A stretch of 64,000 nucleotides of DNA from Rostratula benghalensis (lineage: Eukaryota; Chordata; Aves; Charadriiformes; Rostratulidae). Each line of letters starts with the position of its first letter. Position 1 is the first letter of the stretch. The translations under genes were made by a program, and so were the position numbers. Positions 1-12,670 of this stretch are shown in pieces. Below the pieces are notes generated by a model. That model was given only the letters and a program-made list of their open reading frames with translations, made no database searches and had not been told where the DNA came from. The stretch covers positions 6,672,053 to 6,736,052 of the forward strand of contig VXAI01000019.1 of the NCBI GenBank assembly GCA_013399305.1, written 5' to 3'.

Positions 1-477
1 TATACTATTTCTGCCCTCTCTATTAAAACCTAGAGCTTTGTAGTCACCAGGGAGTTTTCTATCTATATGATTTTTCCATATCTGTTGGCTAAATTAGAGA
101 TCCAAATGCAAAATCTAGAGCTCATAAACATTAGGTGGATTTGTGAGTGACAATCCCTGGAGGGCTTTAGGTCCATAAACTAATGAGACATAAATATAGT
201 GGAGTAGAGAAGGGTATTTTTATCTGTGATATACAAACTGGTTCCAAAATTGTTCAGGTCATTAATGGAAGACTGTATCCATTTCCCTAACATCAGCATT
301 ACAAAATTTTGCGAGATAATTAGCGTCTTTAAGAAGGAATACATTATGAACTGGAGCTCTTAATTGAAAAGTAATTTGGCACCCTCTTTTAAAACTCATG
401 TAGTCTTAACATGAGCAAAGCGGGCACAGCTTCCCCCTAATTATCGTGTAAAGACTTGCAAGAGGAGAGGGAATCTC

Positions 478-752
478 ACGCTGGAGCGTGGGAGGAGGCG
501 TTGGCATTTTGTGACCTGTGACAACCCCCTCACCCAAGCGCGAGGCCTCTCACAAAATCCGCGATGGCCTTGCCCTCCGTCACGCCACAAGGTAGCAGTC
601 TTGTGGTACCATCACCTCCATCCTTTTCCGATGCGAGTCACTGGGATGGGATCAGCTCCCCTCCAAACCAACCCAAGTTCGTGCTCTTGGCTTCCGAAGA
701 CCGTTTCCAACACAACCTCACTTCAACGATTTCCGCGCACTGTACCCGTACG
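478..752. promoter_or_regulatory. Small CpG-rich islet, possible promoter or exon
   Basis: By eye this 275-bp piece holds about 19 CpG dinucleotides, while the kilobases around it have almost none. It is also richer in G+C than its flanks. Two overlapping frames are open on the plus strand (511-759 and 564-755), but neither product is recognisable, and the segment ends beside a non-consensus tacgtaaat rather than a strong donor. Retained CpG in vertebrate DNA usually means germline hypomethylation (promoter or CpG island) or coding constraint. It could be a minor promoter, a non-coding first exon, or a fairly young insertion. The function is inferred from composition only. Confidence 0.35.
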
Positions 753-3700
753 TAAATAAATATCACAATCCCTACTACAGGAAGTTTCACGGATTCATTA
801 TTGGAAAAATACTGAGAGCACTAAAATGACAGAAAAAAATACATAAAAAAGGCCGCTAATCAATACTGAAAAATTATAATTTCAGTTTGGTTCTCTTTCT
901 TCTTGCATTGGTCTAGCGCCCGTGAAAGTGAAAATTACTACACCAAAACATGGAAGCAAGTGCTAAAAGTGAGTAATACAGTAATTAAAGTTAATTTTTT
1001 ATTCCACCAGAAGGAATTTGAGAGTATTGTTCAGGCAAGCAATTTTCAACACAGGGTTTTTTACCAGCAAATTTTTCTAGTGTTGAAGGCATATGTAATG
1101 AGAAATGAAGTTTTTTAATCTGAATATCAAATATTGCGGAAGGTCAGTAGCTGCCTGGTGAAAATGAAACATTAGTTCTATTTCAGCTATTCTGTTAACA
1201 CAAGTAGTTGTTTATAACTAAGCAGAACAATAGTTTTCTTTCAAGACAGAGTCCTGTCTGCTGGGCTTCTGCATGTTGAAAATTCATTTTCACTGGAGGT
1301 GAAGGACCCAGCGTTTCAGATTCTTTTACGCTTACGACTAGTACAATGCAGAGACAATTGTTCAGGAATATTAGTTTACACAGGGACAAGTGGATGAAAA
1401 AATGTGTTAAAGGTTTATGACTGAAATAAGGATTATTATAGTGAAGATGCTTAAGCCTGCCAATTGCTATCAGTCTCTCTATCAACATATAGAGAATAAA
1501 GCTTTATGGTGAGTTCTGCAGATTTTATTGGCAGGAAATTAATATTGTAAACTCTGCGTAAGTGGCAAAGTGATATCGGATTAGAGAGGGAGATGAGGAC
1601 AGATGGTCCAAGCTGTCTTCTGCACGGAAATTCTCCGCACATATGGGATTCCAAAGGTGACTGAGGAAGCATTTATTGATTACTTTCAAGGCTGCTTTTT
1701 AACACATCCTTCCTTATAAGAATACATTTTCTGTTGGTTTTTTTACTGCAATACCTCACATATTTGGTCTGAAACATCCCAAAACTGAAGATGGGTCTAT
1801 GAAGGTGAACTTATGTGGAAATTCATACATAAAGACCCTGCTCATTTGCCAAAATGACTCATCTTTTATTTCCAGGGCCCATAGGGAAATATTGGTTTGA
1901 CTGGATATCAGAGTCATGAAATCTGAGAACTGTTTTGCCGTCAGACCTTATCCATTATCCACAAGTTTTGACTCCCATATGGTGTCTTTCACCACCCTAG
2001 CGAAAACATGTCCTCGCCTGAATCTCAGCACATCAAAGGAGAGTCACAGGGATGTGCACATGCTAAATGGAACTAAGGCTTTCTCTGTACCAAACACATG
2101 CAAAGAGTTTGCCACCAAAAGGGAAAGAGGGAAACAGCACTCTCTCTTCTTTCTACTGGGAGACCATTTTGGAGCAAAACGAAGTGGCTGATTCTGGTTG
2201 TGTTTATAATGTGGAAGGAGGGCAGTGAGGAGGGAAGGCTAAGGGTATAGGTTGATAAAGGAGAAAAACAACTGGGGAAAAATAGATGGGCAGAAGAGGG
2301 AGTGAAAGCACAATTGTCACAATAAGGGGAGGTTATAAGTGACCACTATTAATGGAAGGAAAGAAATAGGAAAATATCAGCAAGGGAAAAATTTTGGTAG
2401 AAAAAAAAAGTCTGCCCTTTGCAATGACTGAAACATTTATCCTGGCTAAAAAAACCCCTACCACAGATGTGGTTGTGCATAGGAGATGTCATGGTGCTGT
2501 GCTCCTGGTTGGGGTCCAGGTCCCACAGTCATTGTGGCAGTTCAGAATGGCCAGGGTGGGAACATAAAACCCTGTCACATGGCATATGTGGAGTGGGAAC
2601 AAACAGGGGTTCAGCAAAAAGCTGTGTTCTTGGCACTGCATATCTTTTGTGACTTAAATTTACAGAGTTTCTATTTTTTTATCATTTATTGTTCTTTTCT
2701 GGATGTAAAGACATACACGTCTGGTGAAAGGTAGTTGGATCCTATATGCTCATCCCAGAAAGATTTCCTTGAAGAGTAGGATGACTCACAGGACCTAACA
2801 ACTTGCCAGCGCAGAATGATTCAGAGACAGACAGATGGCTCAAAGAAAAACAAAAAAAAAATCCAGAAATTTATCAGCAAAACTCCTGATTTTAAGTTTG
2901 CAATTCATTATCATAATCTCCTTTGAACAGCAGTGATCTGGGTTTGTTATGTATTTTGGCTAGCTCAGGTAACAAGTGTAAATCAGTTTGTTCTCTTTTT
3001 CCTAGGCAGAGGACGTCAATTTTGTGAAGTGGAAGAGGGAAATTAAAAGTGACAGTTGTTTTAATAATTACTAAAGTAGAGTTAGCTCCTATTTTTTTTT
3101 TTCCTCAGTTGATCACCAGTCTACTTTTGAAGAAAAAAAAAAAAGGATTCTATCTCATTTTTATTTTATGATTATTATTTTTGTATGTGGGAATACATGT
3201 ATTTACAAAGACATACATCACAACCAAACACTCACACACACTGGCAGTTATTAATCAGCTAATTATCCCACCCTGAGTTTAGCACCACTGTATCCCAGTG
3301 CATTTAACTCACTCACGGAAGACAGTTCTTCAGAAAGGGCATGTGGAGAATGTTGCTTGGTTTCTGTTAGATAAAACTAGACTTTAAAACACGAGGCCAG
3401 TGTATGATTCTTTTTCAAAGAAGTCACCTAGAATCCAGGCCTGTCTGTAAACTCTTCTATTTACTTTTGTGCAACTCACTTTTCTTCAGTAAATAGATAA
3501 ATTCCTTCCATAAATAAAACAGAGCATGACTTGTAGGCAATGACTAGAGCACTGCTGATCACAGCCCTGTCTGGCTGCAGAAAGACAGGACTGCAGAAGG
3601 TTGATTACCTAAAATTGGTCAGCTGTTCATTAAGAGAGTAGAACTGTTGGCTGATACAGATTATTTTACCTTTTCAGACACATCTGCATTTTCCAAATAT

Positions 3701-4116
3701 CCAGATCCCATTGCTGGTTGGAGGGGGAATCTCCAAGGCAATCCCTGCAGCTCAGGCAAATAGTACTGACTTTGATAGATGCAAATCATTCTTGAAAGTG
3801 CTGGAAACCAGGTCCCTTGATGGACTAACATGCAAAGACTGGCTAAAATCTTCAGATTTGTATTAAATCCAAGCCAGAATTCCCGACACAGACATCAGGC
3901 TCCCCTGAAATTTGGGTTGGTTTGGTTTGAGTGATCTGTTTGAAGAACAGGCTGGATCCTGCCACAAAAGAAGTGTCTCTGTGTGTGAAGCTGCTAAGAG
4001 AAACCTATTCTTCTCTGTTTACTGGGCACTATGAAAGGCAGAAATATAATCAGAAAAATATTCCACTGAGCAGAAAAGATTTTGCTGGGAGAAGTGTAAA
4101 GGATGAGCAGCTGGCT

Positions 4117-4198
4117 TTTGGTTTTGTTGTTGGTTTTGTGTTCGGGGGTTTTTTGTGTTTTGTTTTGGTTTTTTTGTTTGGGTTTTTTTTTTTTTTTC
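4117..4198. repeat. T/G-rich low-complexity tract
   Basis: The plus strand is almost pure T with scattered G, ending in a run of about sixteen T. It looks like a degenerate GTTTT-type simple repeat. The frames that cross it on either strand code for runs of K/N/Q or F/V/L and are composition artefacts. Confidence 0.8.
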
Positions 4199-4822
4199 AC
4201 AGGGAAACCCTAGGATATTGTTTGGTATGGTGCAGGAAGGGATGAAATAGGAATCTGATGTGTTCTTTTCAATTTCTAGTCTTCCTTTATTTAATCTTGT
4301 GGGGAAGTCAGTTCTTTGGAACCTGTGTCTGGCAGAGCTTTGATCTTTTCCCTGCAAGAAAAGCCAGCTTTTGTCTCCCAATTTTGCCTGCATTCATGAC
4401 TGGCAGGAGCTCGAAGTCTCTACTTACCAGAGACAATGTATTTCTATCAGCTGAAAGAGGGACCCTAGCTCTAGATGATCCCTGAACTCTGGGCTCACCT
4501 TTTTCTTGTGTTCTTTCACACTTCTCTATTATTTAACTATTCAACACAAAAGTAGCCATTCACTTTTACTGAGGAGCTGATGTAATTCCCTTTTTCATTC
4601 AGCCCTGCCAATCTTTCTTCCAGCTCACTGCCTGGTACCTTTACGGCCTTAATTTAAGATTGATTGTGTGTAATCTCTTCCTACCTCCAGCCTATCCTTT
4701 TGAGCTGAAGCAAGCCAACGTTCATTCAGTAAAACTCCATGCACCCAAGTACCTTCCTTCTTGGCACCGTTCCTCTTCCTATGGGAAACCCAGCGTTTGT
4801 AGATACAGAAAAAGCCATACAC

Positions 4823-5350
4823 AGAATCTTAGAATCATAGCATTGTCTAGGTTGGAAGGGACCTTTGAGATCATCTAGTCCAACCATCAACCTAACTCTG
4901 ATAAAAAAAAAAACAAAACAAAAAGCAAAACCATAACTAAACCATGTCTCTAAGCACTATGTCAACCTGACTTAAAAGACAGGTTGGTGCCTCAACCACT
5001 GCCCTGGGCAGCCCATTCCAATGCTTAAGAACTTTTTCAGTGTAAAAATTGTACCTAATATCCAATCTGAACCTCCCCTGGTGCAACTGGAAGCCATCTC
5101 CTCTTGTTCTATTGAGACCATCCCCTGCCTCTCTACAACCTCCTTCCAAGTAGTTGTAGAGAGTGAGGTCTCCCCTCAGCCTCCTTTTCTCCAGGCTGAA
5201 CACCCTCAGCTCCCCCAGCTTCTCCTCCTAAAACTTTCTCTCCAGACCCCTCACCAGCTTTGTTGCCCTTCTCTGAACCCTCTCCAGCCACTCAAAGTCT
5301 TTGTTGTGGTAAGGGGCCCATGTTGCCAGCCTGAGTGTGCAGGACCATAG
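4823..5350 (-). mobile_element. CR1 LINE fragment, 5'-truncated, minus orientation
   Basis: The plus strand opens with the reverse complement of a CR1 3' tail (agaatcttagaatcatag) followed by ggttggaagggacc and the atcatctagtccaacc block, so the element points left. Read on the minus strand it keeps the C-terminal end of CR1 ORF2, with a recognisable [11 protein letters not shown] block followed by [18 protein letters not shown]. The frame then decays. A small A-rich expansion sits at about 4902-4932 inside the 3' part. About 530 bp remain, so nearly all of the element's 5' portion is missing, as usual for CR1. It is inactive. The left end is well defined; the right end fades near 5350. Confidence 0.93.
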
Positions 5351-6819
5351 ACTACAAGAAAAGGAAAAGGAGCACGAATAATGTGCTACTATGCAAAGAC
5401 AAAACTCATCTGAACCTGTCCAAGAATTGTAGAGTTCCCATGAGCTAGAAAGGGCATAGAGAGCCTTCTCTTTTTTAATTTTTTTTTTATTTTTTTCCTC
5501 TTGTAAAGGAAACCTTGGTTGCATAAAACCTCTTTTTCCCCACTGTGAAGAGAAGCAGTCTGTGATGTTTGAAGCAGATGCCCTGCAGGACCAGAAATCT
5601 TCTGGCAGGAGCAAGTGGGGTTGTACAGTGCAACAGAATTGGATAAGAAGCTTTGCTGCTTAATGTAACTAACAGTTGTACTGGTACTAAGTATGCTTAA
5701 GAGAGAACAACCTCGGCTTGAATAATGAAATCCTAACTATCTAAAATACCACCTTGCAATTTTTGTCAATAGTGTCACCTTTCATCTTTGTCACACACAC
5801 AAAAAAACCCAACAAACCCAAACCAACATCCTGTGTTTTAGAAAGGTGCAGTTTGTTCTGGTGGATACAGTTTTTTTACACGCAAGCTGTGGGTTATTTT
5901 TATCACAAGTTTTGCATTTTTAATTTTGCCAACCGGTTCATGTGAATATCTCAGTTTTTATTTTCCAAAGTATGTTTTTGTCATCATACCTCCATCGAAT
6001 AATACAAATGCACAGAAAAGTTTGGACACGGTAGAAAGAAAATGAAGGAATTCTTATTCTAATAGTTAATGTCACAGTATAAATTTGATGATTTTAATTG
6101 AAACTTGTGATTTAGAGGACATCATTTGGTATTTTTGCAAGAAAATTCATAAATTAATTATGAATTAGCCAGTGAAATTCTGGCTCTGTGTGTGTACTAT
6201 GGCTATGTAAGCCTGAAACACCATCAGGCTTTATTAAAATACACCTTACTAGGAATGCAAGGAGGTAGAAGTAGAGCTTTGGACATCCTGCCTGCAAATT
6301 CAAACCCAGCAGGTATTTTAAAAGAACATTAATAGACTAATCCCAAGATATAGAATAAATGCCTTCCTATTTTAGCTAAAGATAGTTAGATAATTCACTT
6401 GTAGGTTCTTACACTTGCCTGAAGTGATCTGAATTTGCTGATCCTATCTTGTACGCCAATTCTAACTCCTATAATAACAAGGTTATAGGACTCTCCTAGC
6501 CTTGCTCTCTGAAACCATTTTACTTCTCAGAAAATAATTAAAGATTTACTGGGATACAGAGTAGAAGGGGGAAAAGGGTGAATGTTTCTTGCTAGTCTGT
6601 GGAAGTGCAGTTGCATGGTAAGGGAACCTAAGTTTTATCCCTTTTTTTAAGACGTCTAGATTTTAGGGTAATCATTAGGATGGGCTGGGAGAGGAATCTA
6701 CAGCTTCCCCGTTAAGCAGGTGCCCAGACACCCCAGAATGGGCAGTCAGGGGCATTTTTTGTGACCAGAACATAGAGGGGCATAAACAATTCAGGAATGC
6801 TTTGATGATAAAGCAGTTT
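5351..6819. other. Unique DNA between two CR1 copies
   Basis: AT-rich single-copy sequence with a T run near 5477-5506 and no convincing exon, RNA gene or repeat. The open frames here are short and unrecognised. Confidence 0.6.
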
Positions 6820-7251
6820 GGCCAGCAGGGGGTGGGGGAGGATTCTTCTGCTCTGCTCTGCTTTGAGGAGACCCCTGTGCAGTGGTGCCTCCAGCTCTGC
6901 GGGCACCAATATCAGAAGGCCATGAATCTCTTGGAGAAGGGCCAGAGAAGGCCATGAAGATGCTCTAAGGGCTGGAGCCCCTCTGCTGTGAGGACAGGCT
7001 GAGAGAGCTGGGGCTGAAAAGAAGGTTCTGGGGAGATCTGAGAGACCCTTCCAGTCCCTAAAGATTCTACAGGAGAGGTGGGGAGGGACTCTTGATCAGG
7101 TAGGGAAGCCAGAGGATGAGGGAGAACAGTTTTAAACTGAAAGAGGGGAAATTTGGATTAAATATTAGGAAGAAATTCCTTCAGTGAGTGTGGTGAGACC
7201 CTGGCCCAGGTTTCCCAGAGAAGCTGTGGCTGCCCCATCCCTGGAAGTGTT
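6820..7251 (+). mobile_element. CR1 LINE fragment, plus orientation, 3' end missing
   Basis: From gccagcaggg onward the sequence follows CR1 in sense: the ttctgctctgctctgctttg block, the ggacaggctgagagagctgg block, the ttttaaactgaaagagggg block and the attaggaagaaattcctt block, ending at tgccccatccctggaagtgt. The normal last 150 bp or so, including the tail, is absent; the match stops abruptly at 7251 and unrelated sequence follows. The copy is therefore cut at both ends, which points to a later deletion at the 3' side because CR1 integrates from its 3' end. Frameshifts and stops show it is dead. Confidence 0.9.
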
Positions 7252-10200
7252 AATGTTCCCACTCTCTTCATAGGCCAGTGAAAATGAAGACTGGTCTCCC
7301 ATCTTCAGTAAAGTCAGCTGCACTCCTTGAACAAAAGTTATTCCAGATACTTATTCCAACCCTGGACCTCTCTGGGCACTGACTCTTCTTCTGAATTCAA
7401 TATGGGACAGAAGAAAGTATGATGAACCTGATTTAAGGGATTACCAGTGAGCATATTTCTACACTACTTTTGGAAAGTGGGTCTTTGAAGCATGATGTAA
7501 CCTCCTACATCTCTCTCCTTGGAAAGCACCATCCATTTCCATTGTTGTTTTTCTTTCCTGAGTTAAAAACTTTTCAAAATATAGAGAAATTGGGTAGTCC
7601 AAGTAACCAATGCTTGCTTACTTACCAACATATTGTTATATTTCCTTTTATTGAAGGTAAGAAGCGTGCAGTTTTCTCTCCTGTATGCAATCTGGCTTCT
7701 CGGTTAAAGGCAGATCCCAGTTACACATTGCCTCATTATTATTTTCACGGCCGCTTACCTGAAATTTGGGAGAAAAAAATCTGTACTCAGACCCTGCTCA
7801 CTGCAGCTTACAGACCTGTAAAGTGGTCTTTTCTCCTGTCCTTTATAACATCAATCCAGTTCAAACAATCTGGGTGAGATAAGCACTTTGTAACAGTAAA
7901 GCCTGAGCAGCACAGTAAGTAACCACTTACCAGCTGACAACATGCTGGCAAAAGAAAGTTTACAGAGGAGGTGGAAGGAGAAAAATGAGGTGACCTTTAC
8001 CATTTTTTCCAAAAATTACCATGACTAACATAATTAACATGTACATTAATCCCACTTTACATGCACTACAATTACTGCTAATACCTTTTATAATGGTAAA
8101 TATATTTAAAAACTCAAATTATACACCTGTGTTTATGGGTAGAATTACCATGTATGGGCTTTAATGTCATGATTATACTTTTTAATTATTATTGCCAGTG
8201 TAACACTGTTAGGCAATGAAATAGTAATAGGCTTCAGGCAATGGATCTTACAGCCCTAATTAGTTGTAGCACAGAAAAAAGGAGTCATAAAGTTTTGAGA
8301 GATCAAGTACTGAAAGAAGTTACTGTTGGTTAAAATAGTCCTCATTCGTGTTTGGAATATAAGATCAAATGCTTAGATGGATCCACGGAGTCTGGTATTT
8401 TATCTGTGATGCAGTCTAGCATCATACTTTAAAGAAGGCAAAAGAATCCCCTTAGTGAACAATTATGAAATAATTTGCCTTTTGGGAAGTTTTCTTCCTT
8501 CTGTCAGTTGAAATTTTCTTGTTCCATGAAGTATGAAGCTTATATCTCTTCAGAAAAAGCGTTTAATCTTACTTAATGCGACTACAGTTGTTATTATCTA
8601 TATAAATGTCAAATCCTTTAAAAGACTAAGCCCTTGGCCTCAGTGTATCTAATTAAAGATATTAAAGTATACAGATGGCATGAGAAATGAAAGCCATAGG
8701 GCAGGTCAGCAAGGCCAGCTGAAAGGACTGGTTTTGTAAATTAAGTGCATATAGATGCATAATATTGCAAGTCCGTGAAGATATGTCCTCTTTTTTTTAC
8801 CCCATCTAAAATTCCTCATCCTTGCAGCTATACCTTTGTCTTTACTCTCAATTGCTTTGCTTAGGAATATTCTTTTTTTTCTTGCCCTCCTTGTCCTCCC
8901 TTTCTTCTTCCCATTCTACAGGTATTACCACAAAAAAAGCCATGTTCGGTCTCTCAGGGGACTTCATGAGCCTACCAAACTAGGCCTCTTTTTCTTTTTC
9001 CCAAACACCTAAAAAGAGGGCTCATAGAACGGATTTTAAAGAGCTTTGCAAGGTTTCAAGACCAAAGCCAATTAAAGGCTTAAAGGAAGAAGCCAGCAGA
9101 AACAAGGTAGTAAATTAAGATGATCCAAGTCTTTGGCAAACTGGAGATCTGGAGAAAGAAGACAGAAGCCACAAGGCATTGCTTTTCATCTTCTGGCTCT
9201 GAAAATGGCAATGAACCAAAGCCTGAGCTGCTCTAAACTGGCGCGAGTTGAACAACTCTCCCATTTAGCTGAAGGCCAAAGATCTGGTCCAGAGACTGTG
9301 CCTGCTATCGTGCCTGCTTGTTTGTGTGTTTAAAGTCCCAATAGCACTGGAATTGAGAACACAGGACACATCAGCTAATAGTGTTCCATGCTGTTTGGAA
9401 TAAGGGGAATGGAATTTTTTAGCCTATACGTAGCATATAACTCATTAGGGTTTGGATGACCCCGAAACTGTACAATGGGGTGGTTCTTTAAGGCTTTTCT
9501 TACAACCAAGGGGTCAATTTTGCAGTAACAGAGAGTATTGATGGCATCACACCCTAATGACATCCACAGAAGAACAGTGAACAGTGATAACCATCACCTA
9601 CAGAATGATGTCACTGAGCAATTATCTCGGTTACATGGGGACATATGGCCCCTTGAGGATGCAGAGCACGTAATGACTGTTATAAACCCCAGTGCTTTTC
9701 CTCTGTGGAACCTACTTAGTCTTGCTGTTTTCTTAAAAAGTTTTTATCTTTCCCACCTGGGATGAACAAGAGTAAATACTTGGAATTTAAATTTGGCCCT
9801 ACCAGACAATTAGTATAAAGTGCTATGTACAGGGATTGCACTGGCAAGTCTTTGATTTTATTCATGCTCCATGGCATCAAACCAACAAGTTTGTCATTCT
9901 GCTTACCAAGGACTCAGATGGACAAATACAGATTTCTCCTTGTGGATTTTATTGACTCTGTTAATTTTTTTTATTTATTTTTTTTTAAAGACAGACAATC
10001 CTCTGACTCTCCTGTGAGTCCTCTACCTATTTTCCAAAATGGAATAGGGACCTGCCTAGCTGGGCACAAACTTTTCTAAGCCAAAGAATGAAAATTTAAC
10101 ATCACATTTGGATATGAGGCACATTATAAAGGACTTGGGATGGCTGTGATCAAGTACACAGGAACAGCAGGATTCTGGTTCTGCAGCTAAGATATTTTTA

Positions 10201-10447
10201 TGCTTCTTCATTAAGTTGCATCTGAGATGATGAACTCGGGAAAATTAAGTGTAGGCCACCTTTGCAAATGTTGGGTTTTTTTGAGATCACCCTGAAGACT
10301 TAGAGGTTTTGACCTTGTGTTATGCCAGTACCAGGTATGTGTTATCTGAATGCATATATAATTCTTACTCAGTATTCACTGCTGATTGCTAGATGCATAT
10401 TATTCAGATGTAGAGGTTAATTGCTTTTATATAATTTACAAAATTCA

Positions 10448-10722
10448 TGTATAGAGCTGAAGGACTGCACGGAAGACAAGCAGTAGCCAGGCAGTGACAG
10501 ACAGAAGCACAGGGCAGGGTTTGAGAAGTGCTTTATAGGGCGCTGAACGCCAGATCCCCAGAGAGACCTCACTTTTTCAAGCTGTTCTCTCTGACTGAGT
10601 GTGCAAACTTACTCTGTGTCTCCTCTAAACTCTTGGTTTCTTAAACACGCCCTCCTCCCACCAGTTCTTGTGAGAAGAGTTTTATTAAACTATCCTTGCA
10701 TTAAGGCTTGAATAATATCTCA
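10448..10722 (+). mobile_element. Possible solo or partial LTR of an old retroelement
   Basis: The segment has the general plan of an LTR. It begins with TG and ends with CA, has a TATA-like tttatagg near 10532, an attaaa polyadenylation-like signal at 10684 and a pyrimidine-rich U5-like stretch. Three bases after the end, a sequence starting TGG (tggtggtgtcagtga) sits where a primer binding site would be. I cannot match it to a named family from memory. No second LTR or retroviral coding remnant is visible downstream, and no target-site duplication is obvious. It could equally be unique DNA with a chance arrangement. Confidence 0.25.
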
Positions 10723-11235
10723 GAATGGTGGTGTCAGTGACTTTATCTTGAGCCTGGATACGGAGCAGAGACTGGAGCCTCAGAAGGACTCAGAGGTCTG
10801 GGCTTCAGGTTTAGTCTTCAATTAAAATAAGATTTGGGAAGGAAGTGATTAGAATTTAAACTGAAACGTAAGGATTTTGGTATTTTAGGATAGCACGGGC
10901 AAAGGAGTCATCTGGTTGGTCTGTAGACTCTCAGGAGATGGAAGACCACTCAAGGAGCTGACACCATTTTTTGTCAGTAACAGAGCTGCATTTAGGGTTT
11001 GTGGTGACAAACACTAACTTCTGCAATAAAAATAAATATTTCTCTGGTATTAAAACATAAGTAGTTGTAAGTATACTTCTAGTGTTGAGAGTATAAATGA
11101 CAGCATGCTTTTCCAACAAAACACCTCTGGACTGAGTCTAGGGATTGTTATCTCTGTCACACTTTTAAGTTTGAAAAGTAAAACAAGTAAGAAAATAGAA
11201 ATTTCTTATGCATGACTGTTGTAAAGTCAACATTC

Positions 11236-11253
11236 TATCTCTCTCTCTCTCCA
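11236..11253. repeat. Short CT dinucleotide run
   Basis: Eight or so CT units in the plus strand, ending in ccag. It would serve as a pyrimidine tract for a 3' splice site, but the sequence after it has no supported exon. Confidence 0.8.
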
Positions 11254-12369
11254 GCTTTGTCCCCTAAGTAGTGGAAAAATATGTAAGTAAGGCTATGCCT
11301 TTTTTTTTTGTTTTCAAGTTACCTCCCTCATTTTTGTCTAGATAACTGTTTTACAAGGGATGATTGTATTTTCCATAAATTTTGACTTGTTTGTTTATGT
11401 GTTTGTTTTTCCAGATTCCTTGCTAAAAACTTAAAACATCCCACTTCTAGGACTTTACAACAACTAGAGGAAGACCAAGTAGCAACACGTGCTTCCTAAC
11501 AAAAGAAGCTTGTTGGGAAGGTGACAGCTGCCACCTGTGAAGTGCTGGAGGTATCTTGGGTGTCTTTGTCAAGCTACAGCCTAAGGCCAGTCTTGTTGGA
11601 GATAGAAGGAACTGTTAAAAGTACTGACAGGCATTTTAAGCAAGAAAGAATGGAGGAAAAAGTGAGGGGAAAAAGAATCAGGGGGGAATTATGATTGTTA
11701 TTATAATTTGTTCTTAATACAAAATAGAACAGGAAGACAAAACTTTCTTTTTTTTTTTCTTTGAGCGACAGAAAAGTAAACAAGAGAATTATGATTCCTT
11801 TTGAGAAGGTTTGTTTATGACAAAACCTATAACTGCACATAGAGTCCTCTTGAAATATTTACTAGAAGGCATTCTGTTGTCTCCGACACAAAGGGGCCTT
11901 GAGGCTGAGAGACCCCTTAAAGCTACAGCCTTTTAAGTAACTTTATGGTTGATTTCTTCTGTAGAGTGCTGGAGAAGAATATATCTTAAAACTTTGAATA
12001 AGTTTGAGGTGGGATAAGCTGGAGCTGATGAGAATTGTGCTGTTTCTTGTTTCTCTGATCCACAGACCTGATGTACCTCTCCAGAGTGAATTTTTTTAAA
12101 CTGACATAGATTGAGTAGCTCTCAACAGTAAGAAACTAAAATTTTCCCAGATGCTTGTGAAATACTTCAGGTAACTAACTCCATGTGAAGTGAACACTAC
12201 TTAGATGCCTGAACACTCGTGGGATGCTCCTGACCCGGAGCTTCTCTTTTACACACCTCTTCCTGGTTTTAAGCCATTTAACAACACTAGAAGTCAAAAC
12301 TTTTTGGGAGCTTTAGAAAAAGAAATTCTTTCTGTTTATTGTTACGGTTATTGCTGAAGTTGCCAGAGG

Positions 12370-12670
12370 GGTGTGTGGGTGACCAAAGAGTGGCCGCACA
12401 AGCAGGGCTGTGATGTCCCACCACAGAGATTTATAAACCTTGGACGAGTGCAGATTTCCCAGCCGGCGGGAAACGTGCGTCAGCACAAAAGCACGGCCAG
12501 AAGCAAAAGAAATGCTGACTTTGGTTCAGAAACAGCCACCAGCTTTGAGGTCACCAGATTTTCAAACTCTAGCAAGATGACTTCAGGCTTTGATTGGGCT
12601 CTGTTGCCTGTCACTGCTATGTCTCTAAAAATAGGAATTAGAAATTCAGGTATTCGGCCGGGTGTGTGGG
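12370..12670. other. CpG-retaining patch, function unknown
   Basis: The patch carries several CpG sites (for example the ccggcgggaaacgtgcgtca stretch near 12461) and higher G+C than its flanks. A plus-strand frame of 101 codons (12373-12678) covers it, but its predicted product matches nothing I recognise and shows no signal peptide or membrane segment. A conserved regulatory element or an unrecognised exon are both possible. Confidence 0.25.

Larger units (their letters stand above)
1..4822. other. Unique AT-rich DNA, no gene recognised
   Basis: This stretch is non-repetitive, AT-rich and poor in CpG apart from the islet at 478-752. It holds short A or T runs (near 2400, 3092, 3131) and a long T/G-rich tract at about 4117-4198. 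A frame at 2486-2734 is open for 82 codons but resembles no family I know and has no splice context. Nothing else stands out; intron or intergenic DNA is the simplest reading. Confidence 0.6.

Noticed and set aside
3420..3530. Weak likeness to a MIR core (gtgcaactcacttttcttca)
   Set aside because: Only one block fits and neighbouring MIR blocks are absent.
4937..5203. 88-codon minus frame as an independent gene
   Set aside because: It is the C-terminal relic of CR1 ORF2.
7470..7877. 135-codon plus-strand frame
   Set aside because: No family likeness, no signal or splice support, and its length is within chance for a 64-kb window searched in six frames.
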